Positions 20,756-29,168 of a DNA stretch of 64,000 nucleotides are shown here, one piece after another. The stretch's first letter is position 1. Each line of letters begins with the position of its first letter. Location of the stretch: NCBI RefSeq assembly GCF_002953135.1, contig NZ_CP026372.1:3025501-3089500 (forward strand). The letters are read 5' to 3'. This stretch comes from Sphingobium sp. SCG-1 (lineage in GTDB: Bacteria; Pseudomonadota; Alphaproteobacteria; Sphingomonadales; Sphingomonadaceae). The position numbers and the translations under genes are program-made. The notes beneath the pieces are model-generated. The model saw only the letters and a program-made list of their open reading frames with translations. It was not told the DNA's origin and made no database searches.

Positions 20756-21535
20756 ATGCCGACGCTACCCCGACAGGACCGGATGTGCATCGAAGAGCTG
20801 CTAGGTATGTCCTCGGGATACGTGATGGACCTCACCAACCGAGAGTTCGCCGGCTTGGTGCGAGACGAGCTCGAGATCGACGTCGAGGATTCCGCCTATG
20901 CCGCTCGTGGAACGTCAAAGGCAAACCGCCTCCGCCACATCATCGAAACCGTCGAACCCGCTCCCGCGGCCCAACTGCTGCGGGCGCTGTGGTATCATCG
21001 CGAGCAACGTGGCTGGACGCCCGGCGAGATCGTCGAACCGCGCCCCAGTATCGTGCGGCAGCGCTACATGCAGGTCGTCGAGCGGCTGGAGCGCCAAGCC
21101 AACCTGTCCGACACGGATGCACTCGTCGCCTTTGCGGACAACGCTACGCTGGATCAGCTGATCGAGGCAATAAACCGGGACGTCGCGGCCGGGCGCCACG
21201 CTGCTGCGCTCGACCGCCTCCACACCTACTGCATGAAGCGGTTCACCTACCACCTCGACGAGGCGGGACTATCCCATGTGCGAGAGGAACCGCTCCAGAG
21301 CCGCGTGGGAAAATACGTGAAGTGGCTGATCGAGACCCGGGATCTGCGCCCCATGACGCATCAGATACTGAAAAACGCCATGGGCATCCTCCAGCAATTC
21401 AACGACATCCGTAACAACCGATCCTTCGCCCACGACAACGATCTCATCGATGCGCATGAAGCCCGGCTAATCTTCGACACCGTGGTGGCAATTCTGCGCT
21501 TCATCGAGCCGCGCGCGGACGCGGCCCGAAGTTGA
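20756..21535 (+). CDS. Abortive-infection (AbiJ/Abi-C type) HEPN-like protein
   Basis: A 259-residue protein with two parts. Residues about 10-80 (ELLGMSSGYVMDLTNREFAGLV ... GTSKANRLRHIIE) match the small N-terminal domain found on several abortive-infection proteins (AbiJ N-terminal type). The C-terminal half is a helical Abi-C/HEPN domain ending with IRNNRSFAHDNDLID, where R219 and H226 give an R-x6-H motif, the catalytic signature of HEPN ribonucleases, followed by the usual EARLIFDTVVAILRFI helix. HEPN effectors cleave RNA on infection. It lies 49 bp behind the membrane-protein gene on the same strand and converges with the large helicase gene, 9 bp away. Confidence 0.8.
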   Translation: MPTLPRQDRMCIEELLGMSSGYVMDLTNREFAGLVRDELEIDVEDSAYAARGTSKANRLRHIIETVEPAPAAQLLRALWYHREQRGWTPGEIVEPRPSIVRQRYMQVVERLERQANLSDTDALVAFADNATLDQLIEAINRDVAAGRHAAALDRLHTYCMKRFTYHLDEAGLSHVREEPLQSRVGKYVKWLIETRDLRPMTHQILKNAMGILQQFNDIRNNRSFAHDNDLIDAHEARLIFDTVVAILRFIEPRADAARS

Positions 21536-21544
21536 CGCGGTTGG

Positions 21545-24500
21545 TCAGTTCGCTGGCACGAGCATGTCCCCCTGCCATGCGAGACGGCCAGCGCCGACCT
21601 CCGCCTCGACCGCCTCGAGGATGACACCCTTGACCTGCGCGCTCGTCGATCGAATGCCCAAGGCACGGGAGACGGCCTGGACCACCTGATCGGCGGTCGC
21701 GCCGAAGTTCTCCCGCACGATCCGGGTCGCAGCTGCCTGCATCTCGGAGGGTGGGAGCATCTCCGCCTTGCGAAGCATCGGCGACCTTGTCGCGCTCCTA
21801 TCGCGCACGACCGGTTCACGCCCTGGCAGATCTAGGAACTCGCCCTCCGCCACGATCCGCTGCATCTTCGCGGAAATGCCGATGGCCCGCTCAATGGCAG
21901 ACTGGATGCGGGCACCGGCGCGCTTCAGCCCCCACGCGTCCCTGATCCGGTCAATAACCTCGTCGATGTGGACCGGTCCCTCCATCGCGACGACCTGCTC
22001 GGCAAGCTCTGACAGAAGACCCATCGGCGTTTCGTGCAGCTCCTCCAACCGGTGCGCGGGACGGGTCAAGACCGCCTCGACATAGAGGTTGTCCTCCGTA
22101 AGAGCGGGCGTCACGGCCCTCTCTAGCCCGATCTCCGTCACGTCCTCCCGCTCGACTGTCACCACGTCAATAGGTACGGCACGGTGATGCCGCTTCTCAG
22201 CGGCGGCGTCGTGCTCGGCCTTGGCCGCCTCAATTCGGGCGACGGCGAGCTCGATCTGCTCGTTGGGCCGCTGGAACCAGTCCGTGCTCCAGATGCGGTG
22301 GATCGTCCACCCGTGGCTCTCCAACACCGACTGGCGGAGCCGATCGCGGTCTCGTGCCGAGCGGGCGTCATGGTAGGAGGCGCCATCGCACTCGATGCCT
22401 ATGAGGTAGCGCCCCGGGCGCTCCACGTCGGCGACGGCGAGATCGATGAAGAAGCCAGCTAGGCCCACCTGGCGATGGACCTGGTAGCCGCGCGCCTGCA
22501 GCGCCTTGGCGACCTGCTCCTCGAACACGCTGTCGTGATCGCGGCCAGTGCTCTCCGCGATCGTCAGGCGGCCGGTGCGGGCATAGTGGAGGAACATCCT
22601 GAAGGCGAAGACGCCCTTGCGGCTCGCCGCAAAATCGGGATCGATATCCTCGTCGGTCATGGAGGAGAACACCTCGCAGCGCTGCTTCGCGCGGCTGATG
22701 AGGACGTTGAGCCGCCGCTCGCCGCCCTCCGTCCCCAGCGGTCCGAAGCGCATCGGGACGCGGCCGCCCGCCACCGTCGGGCCGTAGCCGACGGAAATGA
22801 AGATCACATCACGCTCGTCGCCCTGCACGTTCTCCAGATTTTTTACGAAGAAGGGCTCCGCTGGATGGGCCCCCTGGAAGAAGCTGTCCAGCTCCGGCGG
22901 CAGATCGCGCCGCAGCAGTTCCAGCTGATCGAGGATGGCTCGACGCTGGGCGGCCGAGAAGGCCGCAACACCGAGCGAGAGGTTAGGATACTCGCGGGCG
23001 TGCGCAACGATCGCCTCCACCACCCTCTTGGCCTCGACCTGGTTGGTGCGCGTCCCGCCCGCGTCGAAGATACCTTCGGGTATGCGGTGAAAGCGAAGTC
23101 CCATGCCGGCCTCGGCCGTATAGGGGCTTGGCACGATGAACAACTTGCTCTCGTAGAACTGCCGGTTGCTGACCGCAATCAGCGACTCGTGCTTGCTGCG
23201 ATAGTGCCACCGGAGCATCCGCGTCGGCAGGCCGCGCGCGGTGAAAAGCCCGAGGATGCTCTCGATGTCGGCGACACGGGTACCATCATCCTCCTCGTCC
23301 TCCGATCCTGCACCGGTCATTTTGGCGAAGAAGGCCGTTGGCGGTAGCTGCTTGGGATCGCCGACCACCACGACCTGCTTCGCACGGGCGATCGCGCCGA
23401 GCGCGTCCACGGGCTGGATCTGACTCGCCTCGTCCATGACCAGCAGGTCGAAGTAGAACTCGCCGGGCGTCAGGAACTGGGCGACGGAAAGCGGGCTCAT
23501 CATCAGCACTGGCTTCAGTGCCTGCACCGCCGGGCCCGCCTTTTCCATGAGACGGCGGATGGGCATGTGTCCACGCCGCTTCTGCATCTCCCCGCGCAGG
23601 ACGCCCAGCGGACCCACCGAACCGCCGTCGCGCGGCGGGACCGCCCGGTGGTGGGCACGGACGACCTCAACGCCGGCGGCGGCGATGCGCTGACGGTCCA
23701 TCTCCGCGAACTCGCGGGCCAGTCTTCCGTGCATTGTCCCGTCGAACCGGCCAAGGTCCGGCTCGATCCGCACCTGATCGGCGTAGATCGCCTCGAAATA
23801 GGCCATCTCGAACGCGGGTATGAGCTGCACCGTGGAGAGTCGACCGTCGCGTAGCCTCTCAACCACGTCGCCGCACCCCAGTTCGGCCGCCTTTTCTGCG
23901 CGGTCACGATACGCGACCCAGCTCGAAATACGCTCCCCGCTCGACGCCCATAGCTGAAGGCGGTCTACGAGAGCAGAGATCGGAGCTTCGACGAGCGCCG
24001 GGAAGCCGGCCGCCTGGGTCGCATCTAGCATAAGATCGGCCTGGATCTGGGCCACGTCTTCGCAAAGTAGCCTCACATCCGCCTCGATCGCCTCGCCGCG
24101 GGCGGCGGGCTCTGCGCGGTCCGCAAGACGGCTCGCCAGCATCCGGATGTCGTCGTTGGCCCTGATCCACTCGGCTGCGCTAGTCAGCCGCTCCCATTCG
24201 GATGAAGGACCGTGCCATGCTTCGCCGAACGCGAGGCGCCCGAGGCTCCCTCCCGCAACCAGCTGTGCCGCGAATTCCTGACCCTCGACGATCCGGCCCA
24301 GCAACGTCCGACGCTCATCGAGCGTCGACGATACAGACTGCATGACCGCAGCAGTGATGCGGTCCGCCCCCGCGATGCCGGCCGTTCTCGCCAGTGCGGC
24401 GTTCAAGTCCGCCCTATCGGAAGCGCCCGCTTCGCCGAACACCACGGTCCAGGCGCCCTTCAGCACGTCGCGTAACTCGATCACCGCCTTCGAGGCGTCG

Positions 24501-27127
24501 CCCAGTTCCGCAGTGACGGTCGCTATTTCGGACGATACGCGGGCGGCGTCCGGCTTCTGAGCCGCGATCATCCTGGGTTCGGCGCCGAGCCCCTTGAGCG
24601 ACCGCATCCAGTCGACGATCGCGACAAGTGGTTCGGACGACGTCCTCGCACCACGCCAATGGTCTCCGAAGGCGACGCGCCCCAACGCGTCGTCGGACTC
24701 GATCTCTCGCCGGGCCGCCTGCCCAGACGCTAGCGCATCTAGCTGGCCGAGCGTGTCCTCCAGCGGCTGTTCGGGGTTCGTCAGGAAGGAGCGCACGAGC
24801 CGGTTGGCGCGGCGCCATTCGCCGCTGAATATCCGGAGGAATCCCGTGCCGTGCGATGCTAGCGTGGAACGAGCCGCCGACAGATCGGCGTCCCAGGCGC
24901 CGTCGAGCAGCCAGCCGCGGGTGCGAGCTTGCGCGTCCTCCAACTTCGCCACCGTCGACGCGAGGTCACCGGCACGCTCGACGCCAGTCTCCCACAGGTC
25001 GGCCGCGAAGACCTCGGCGTTGGCCTCCGGCGCAGCCGCGACCCGCTCCGACACGTCAACGAGACGGCGGATGTCGACCAGCGTGGCCGGGGCCTCGCGC
25101 CCTACCGCGCGAGCGAGGGCTGACCCAGCAGCCAGCAGCGTCGGCAGACGCCTCGCGACGTCGGCGACCAGCGCGAACGCCTCGGCGTCGAAATCACCGG
25201 GCAGCGGTTCCAGCGTCTCCCTCACCTCCTCGAAGTCGGTCGTCCAGGCTTCCTCCAGGAAAGCGTCGCGCAATTCGTCGCGCATGGCCGCATGCTGGGC
25301 GCCCACATCAAGCAGGGCCGTGATCTCAGAGCGATGGTCCGGCCAGGCCTGGCTGGATAGAGCGGTCGAGGTGAGGTCCGGCGCGCTCGCCACGCGCCGC
25401 GCCAGTTTCACTAGCCGGGCGACATCCGCGAGGCGGGGCGCCGGCTCCGCCTGAAGCGTCTCGGCCAAGGCGTGCTGCGCCGCGTCGAGACCGGTCAATC
25501 CTTCAAGGACGCCCGCCAAGCGGGCGACGAGACGCTCCACGTCCATCGGAAGGATCGCCGCCAGACCGACGCCGCGCCACGGATGTTCAGAGGGGATGCC
25601 GATGGCCTCGACCCTCTCCGCCAATTCGGCGAGAACGGAGCGCCTGTCCGTGAACCCGTCCGCGCTCCAAGAAGTGGCGCTCTCGAGCCGCACGTCGTTG
25701 GGACGCTCGCCGTCGAGCCGCAGCCTGATGAGCTGCCCTATGGTCTGGAACGGGGTAAGTCCCGCGACCGGATGGGCACGGTGCATGCGGTCGGCGTGCC
25801 CGTTCAGTTGATCCCTCGCTTCCAGAAGGCGAGTGTTCAACGTGCCTGGCTCCTGGCCGCGTGGCGCTCCAAGCTCCCAAGTGCGGCGGAGCTCGTCGAG
25901 TACCGCGCGCTTGTTTGCCTTGTTGCTGTGCAATTCGAGGCATGCGTCGCCCACGCCCGTCGCATCAAGGCGACGCTTCACCACCTCCAGCGCGGCCATC
26001 TTCTCGGCGACGAACAGCACCGTCTTGCCGTCCGCCACCGCAGACGCCACGATATTCGCGATCGTCTGGCTCTTTCCGGTGCCGGGCGGACCCTGGACCA
26101 CCATGTCCCGTCCCTGACGGACCTCATGGACGACCAGCGCCTGCGAACTGTCGCTGTCGACGATATGAAGCATGTCCGCCGGCGGGATGAAGCCGTCGAT
26201 CTTGGCATCCTCCGGAATCATGCCGTCGCTGCCCTCGAAGCCCTCGGCGAGAAGCCCTCGGATCAGCGGCCGCTCGCCAATCAGCGATCCTGCGGGCCAA
26301 CTCGCCGGATCGAGATCCCGATACATCAGGAACTTTGCGAACGAGAAGAAGCCGAGCGTCACGTCGTCGGCGATGACCTCCCAGCCGTGCTTCGCGGCGA
26401 CGGCGTCGGCCACCCCGGCGACGTAGCCGTCGAAGTCGAAACCGTCGGTCGCCTCGAACGCGGGAAGCCGGATACCGTGAACGCGGTCGAGATAAGCCTC
26501 CAGTGATAGGTTCGCGGCGAAGTCCTCCTGACGGGCCCGCAGCTTGAACTTCTCGCCAGCGTTGCCGCGCTCGAGTGAGACCGGGACGAGAAGCAGTGGT
26601 GCGTAGCGCACATTGGCCGTGTTCTGAGGGTCGATCCACTTCAACGCGCCAAGGGCGAGATACAGAATGTTAACGCCCTGCTCCTCTTCGAGGGTGCGGG
26701 CGTCGTAGAAGAGTTCGAGCAGCCGCTTCTGCAACCCCTTAGAGGTCAGGCGGGTCTGAAGACGGGTGTCGACATGGCGGGAGGCTCGTCCCTTCTCATC
26801 CAGCTCGTCATCTTCCGGCTGGGCGAGATCTGCGATCTCGTCCGGCTCCTCCTCACCCTCAGCGGTATTCTGCGGCGATAGGCGTCCGGCGAGGAAGGTG
26901 AAGACCTTTCCCTCGCTGACCAGCAGTCTGAATATCTGAGCGCTCTTCTCATCGACGACCTGAACGGCCTTCGCGCTCTTTTCGGACCGCGGCATGTTGA
27001 GGAGGCGGTTCCTAGCCGACAGGTCGAGCAGCTCCATCCTCGCTCTGTCCAGCTTGTCGTCGATGGGCAGATCGCTCTGAAAAACTGAAGTCTGTTCGTC
27101 CGTGTCACCGACAGTGCGAGTCGCCAC
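21545..27127 (-). CDS. DUF4011-helicase-Vsr/DUF3320 defence protein (Hhe-like)
   Basis: An 1,860-residue multidomain protein. The N-terminal DUF4011 region (about 20-300) begins LDRARMELLDLSARNRLLNMPR. A superfamily-1 helicase core follows, with Walker A GPPGTGKSQT (346-355), a long inserted helical region, Walker B MDEAS near residue 1230 followed by VVVVGDPKQLPPT, WHYRSKHESL, and the C-terminal RLNVLISRAKQR motif. Next comes a Vsr/PD-(D/E)XK nuclease-like domain around 1540-1640 (FFIDLAVADVERPG, GIECDGASYHDARS, HRIWSTDWF). A C-terminal winged-helix DUF3320 type domain closes it (HIDEVIDRIRDAWG). From memory this architecture was validated as antiphage (DUF4011-helicase-Vsr, called Hhe) in a large defence screen. 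It is alone on its strand. Confidence 0.88.
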   Translation of the reverse strand: MATRTVGDTDEQTSVFQSDLPIDDKLDRARMELLDLSARNRLLNMPRSEKSAKAVQVVDEKSAQIFRLLVSEGKVFTFLAGRLSPQNTAEGEEEPDEIADLAQPEDDELDEKGRASRHVDTRLQTRLTSKGLQKRLLELFYDARTLEEEQGVNILYLALGALKWIDPQNTANVRYAPLLLVPVSLERGNAGEKFKLRARQEDFAANLSLEAYLDRVHGIRLPAFEATDGFDFDGYVAGVADAVAAKHGWEVIADDVTLGFFSFAKFLMYRDLDPASWPAGSLIGERPLIRGLLAEGFEGSDGMIPEDAKIDGFIPPADMLHIVDSDSSQALVVHEVRQGRDMVVQGPPGTGKSQTIANIVASAVADGKTVLFVAEKMAALEVVKRRLDATGVGDACLELHSNKANKRAVLDELRRTWELGAPRGQEPGTLNTRLLEARDQLNGHADRMHRAHPVAGLTPFQTIGQLIRLRLDGERPNDVRLESATSWSADGFTDRRSVLAELAERVEAIGIPSEHPWRGVGLAAILPMDVERLVARLAGVLEGLTGLDAAQHALAETLQAEPAPRLADVARLVKLARRVASAPDLTSTALSSQAWPDHRSEITALLDVGAQHAAMRDELRDAFLEEAWTTDFEEVRETLEPLPGDFDAEAFALVADVARRLPTLLAAGSALARAVGREAPATLVDIRRLVDVSERVAAAPEANAEVFAADLWETGVERAGDLASTVAKLEDAQARTRGWLLDGAWDADLSAARSTLASHGTGFLRIFSGEWRRANRLVRSFLTNPEQPLEDTLGQLDALASGQAARREIESDDALGRVAFGDHWRGARTSSEPLVAIVDWMRSLKGLGAEPRMIAAQKPDAARVSSEIATVTAELGDASKAVIELRDVLKGAWTVVFGEAGASDRADLNAALARTAGIAGADRITAAVMQSVSSTLDERRTLLGRIVEGQEFAAQLVAGGSLGRLAFGEAWHGPSSEWERLTSAAEWIRANDDIRMLASRLADRAEPAARGEAIEADVRLLCEDVAQIQADLMLDATQAAGFPALVEAPISALVDRLQLWASSGERISSWVAYRDRAEKAAELGCGDVVERLRDGRLSTVQLIPAFEMAYFEAIYADQVRIEPDLGRFDGTMHGRLAREFAEMDRQRIAAAGVEVVRAHHRAVPPRDGGSVGPLGVLRGEMQKRRGHMPIRRLMEKAGPAVQALKPVLMMSPLSVAQFLTPGEFYFDLLVMDEASQIQPVDALGAIARAKQVVVVGDPKQLPPTAFFAKMTGAGSEDEEDDGTRVADIESILGLFTARGLPTRMLRWHYRSKHESLIAVSNRQFYESKLFIVPSPYTAEAGMGLRFHRIPEGIFDAGGTRTNQVEAKRVVEAIVAHAREYPNLSLGVAAFSAAQRRAILDQLELLRRDLPPELDSFFQGAHPAEPFFVKNLENVQGDERDVIFISVGYGPTVAGGRVPMRFGPLGTEGGERRLNVLISRAKQRCEVFSSMTDEDIDPDFAASRKGVFAFRMFLHYARTGRLTIAESTGRDHDSVFEEQVAKALQARGYQVHRQVGLAGFFIDLAVADVERPGRYLIGIECDGASYHDARSARDRDRLRQSVLESHGWTIHRIWSTDWFQRPNEQIELAVARIEAAKAEHDAAAEKRHHRAVPIDVVTVEREDVTEIGLERAVTPALTEDNLYVEAVLTRPAHRLEELHETPMGLLSELAEQVVAMEGPVHIDEVIDRIRDAWGLKRAGARIQSAIERAIGISAKMQRIVAEGEFLDLPGREPVVRDRSATRSPMLRKAEMLPPSEMQAAATRIVRENFGATADQVVQAVSRALGIRSTSAQVKGVILEAVEAEVGAGRLAWQGDMLVPAN

Positions 27128-27495
27128 TTGATACCCCCCAATTCAACTCCAGGGTGGTGAACCAATTGTGTCTTTGTTGTCCAGTGGTGTGCAGAATGAG
27201 TTGCGCTATCTCATGCGGTCACTGTAGCGTCGTGCACGTACCTTCGCGTCGGTCGTCGACGGAACAGGGAACGCTATGCCTCGGGTTCCGACGGGAACGG
27301 TAGGAATGTCTCACCTTAAAACATTGATATTAGGGCGCCAAGTTCCTGGGCGGACGTCAGCTATTTCTTTGCAACTGCCGGTAAGCCGACGGTCGCGAAG
27401 GTCCCAGCTCTTGCCGAAAAGCCGACGGTTCGCTGCTCGACTTGGACTATGTCATTTAGCCAGTGGCACCTGATCCGCGCCTAACGCGCCGGCAA
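27128..27495. other. Intergenic stretch between helicase gene and recombinase module
   Basis: These 368 bases hold the promoter region of the large helicase gene, transcribed leftward, and the left border of the recombinase module. A short direct repeat aagccgacggt occurs twice (about 27381 and 27420). A pair of GAAC tetrads near 27261-27272 is spaced by only three bases and is not a LexA box. I see no att duplication and no gene. Confidence 0.4.
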
Positions 27496-27624
27496 TCATG
27501 CCGCAAGACTTTCCTCAGCGCGCACGCGCATGGTTGCGTCGCTTGAGGCGAGGTCATGCCGGATCCACTGCGGGGCTTTGGCAAGCACGGCAGTGAAGAT
27601 GGCGGTGTGATCGGGCTGGTCCAT
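27496..27624 (-). CDS. DUF6771-like small protein (42 aa)
   Basis: A 42-residue frame from the ATG at 27624 to TGA at 27496: an initial DHTAIFTAVLAKAPQWIRHDL, a short SSDATMRVRAEESLAA helix and stop. It matches in order and spacing the compact domain I know as DUF6771 (a V-LA-AP-W-R-DL turn followed by a DA--R-RAEE-LA helix), common beside recombinase genes in Sphingomonadales. It is shorter than usual at the C-terminus; the usual last few residues (MIAGAL) are encoded just beyond the stop in another frame, so the tail may be truncated. It lies 32 bp behind the 68-aa gene on the same strand. Confidence 0.6.
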   Translation of the reverse strand: MDQPDHTAIFTAVLAKAPQWIRHDLASSDATMRVRAEESLAA

Positions 27625-27656
27625 GGCTCTGGCACCAGCAGCGATTGCTGTGCCGG

Positions 27657-27863
27657 TCAAGAGCGGCTGTTATCCACCACGTCGATCGCGTCGACGAGCT
27701 TCACAGCCTGCTCTGTGAGATGCCGCATCTGCACGACAAGGTCGGCGACATGTCGGCAGCGGAGGTTCTGCCCTTCTACCGCAAAGGCTGCGGCATCCTC
27801 GAACTTGGCGGTGAGCAGTGCGAACAAGGCACTGTTAAGGGCATTGCAGTCGTCGTCTTGCAT
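27657..27863 (-). CDS. Small helical protein of recombinase module (68 aa)
   Basis: A 68-residue protein from the ATG at 27863, preceded by an AGGAGGT ribosome-binding site. Its sequence is almost entirely helical (NALNSALFALLTAKFEDAAAFAVEG... RHVADLVVQMRHLTEQAVKLVDAIDVV). No family name is known to me. It is divergent from the DUF3489 gene and is followed by the DUF6771-like gene, so it probably belongs to the mobile module. The good ribosome-binding site and clean composition support translation. Longer frames reaching 27938 lack a comparable start. Confidence 0.65.
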   Translation of the reverse strand: MQDDDCNALNSALFALLTAKFEDAAAFAVEGQNLRCRHVADLVVQMRHLTEQAVKLVDAIDVVDNSRS

Positions 27864-28073
27864 CGGGGTGCACCTCCTGCGTGCCAGAAGCGATAATGTC
27901 GTGGCACAGTCCAGACGCAGCTTTTGCAGGCTCTGCACTTTGTGGGCTGACCCGTCGCTTTTCCATTCGACATCGCTGCCGAACAGAGCGAACGCTATTC
28001 ATGTTGAACACGGGGCTCAGATCTCAAAGCCCCTGCCCCGATGGCTTAAGGCCCACGGGGCTTTGGGTGGTGG

Positions 28074-28092
28074 GAGCAGCATCAGGCTGCTC
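28074..28092 (+). promoter_or_regulatory. Stem-loop in the DUF3489 leader
   Basis: A perfect 7-bp inverted repeat (gagcagc / gctgctc) with the loop atcag lies about 20 bp before the DUF3489 start codon and just ahead of its AAGGAG ribosome-binding site. A longer GC-rich hairpin (aaagcccc ... ggggcttt, about 28026-28064) precedes it. Together they could act as an attenuator or protect translation of the downstream operon. The function is not shown. Confidence 0.4.
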
Positions 28093-28111
28093 TGACACAA
28101 GGAGACCACCT

Positions 28112-28720
28112 ATGACTGGCATCACCCGCTTGACCGACATTCAGCTGATCCTGCTTGCCACTGCTGCACGCCGTGACAATGGCAGCCTGCTGCCACCGCC
28201 CGAGACACTGGGCGAGGGACCTGCCCGCATCCGCAAGGCGGTCGAAGCGCTGATCCGCCGCGGCCTTGCTGCAGAGGCCGAACTTGCCCCCGGCGCCGAT
28301 GCCTGGCGCACCGAAGGCGACCGCGCGCTCGGCGTCGTCATCACCGAAGCCGGGCGAGCGGCTATCGCGATGGATACTGCTGACGATGGTAGTGACAGTC
28401 CGGCAGTCACATCCGCCCAAGTTAATGGCGCCGCACCCGCTGCCGAAGTCGTTGCACCCCCGGCCCCGCCTGAGGTGCCAGCGCCTGAAGTGCCGCTCCC
28501 TGCCAAGCCAGCTCCTGCCCGCACCAAAACGTCCGACGTGCTCGAGCTCCTGCGCCGGGAGAGCGGTGCCACTCTCGACGAGCTCACCGCCGTCACTGGC
28601 TGGCTGCCGCATACGACGCGCGCGGCGCTGACGGGCCTGCGCAAGAAGGGGCATGCGATCGTGCGGGGTAAGCGGGACGAGGTAAGCTGCTACACCCTCG
28701 ACGCCGAGGTCGCAGCATGA
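28112..28720 (+). CDS. DUF3489-domain protein
   Basis: A 202-residue protein with start at 28112 behind a good AAGGAG site. The N-terminal half is a DUF3489-like winged-helix segment (LTDIQLILLATAARRDNGSLLP ... VEALIRRGLAAE). A Pro/Ala-rich linker (about 105-150) joins it to a second small DNA-binding-like domain (TKTSDVLELLRRESGATLDELTAVTGWLPHTTRAALTGLRKKGHAI). Such proteins regularly precede a DUF2924 gene and a serine recombinase in sphingomonads, as here. The stop overlaps the start of the next gene (ATGA). A DNA-binding or regulatory role is plausible. Confidence 0.85.
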   Translation: MTGITRLTDIQLILLATAARRDNGSLLPPPETLGEGPARIRKAVEALIRRGLAAEAELAPGADAWRTEGDRALGVVITEAGRAAIAMDTADDGSDSPAVTSAQVNGAAPAAEVVAPPAPPEVPAPEVPLPAKPAPARTKTSDVLELLRRESGATLDELTAVTGWLPHTTRAALTGLRKKGHAIVRGKRDEVSCYTLDAEVAA

Positions 28721-29168
28721 AGCGGGCAACCATGGAAGCGCGGGTCGCCGCGCTTCCCTCCCTCTCCTCGGCCCAGCTGCGCTCAGAATGGCTGCAGCTC
28801 TACAAGGCCCCTGCCCCATCGCTCACCACAGACCTGCTCCGCCGCGGCATTGCGAGTAAGCTGCAGGAGAAAGCTGACGGTGGCTATAGACCAGCGACCT
28901 TGCGCGAGATCGAGCGCCTCTGCCGCCAGCTTGGCCGGACCGGCGAGGCAACGTCCGGTCCTTCCATTCGCATCAAACCGGGCACAAGGCTGGTCCGGAG
29001 TTGGGGGGCGTCAGTCACCATGTCGTGGTGCTGGAAAAAGGCTTCCTCTACCGCGAGCAGCAACATGCCTCGCTCAGCAGCATTGCACGCCTGATTACTG
29101 GCGCGACCTGGTCTGGACCGCGCTTCTTCGGCCTCACGTCTCGGTCGAGGGCGACGACCGATGCGTAA
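28717..29168 (+). pseudogene. DUF2924 gene with -1 frameshift at a G6 tract
   Basis: The frame starts at 28717 with a normal DUF2924 N-terminus (VAALPSLSSAQLRSEWLQLYKAPAPS..., GYRPATLREIERLCRQL). After GTRLVRSWG it leaves the family pattern. One base over, the expected continuation HHVVVLEKGFLYREQQHASL, then LITGATWSGPRFFGL, runs cleanly to a stop at 29166-29168, overlapping the recombinase start. A run of six G (29003-29008) marks the break: seven G would restore one open frame of 150 codons. So the gene is broken, slipped or misread at a homopolymer. As read, the first frame continues to 29094, giving a 125-aa product with a wrong tail. Confidence 0.85.

Noticed and set aside
27261..27272. 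Two GAAC tetrads close together, possible LexA box
   Set aside because: The spacer is three bases instead of seven.
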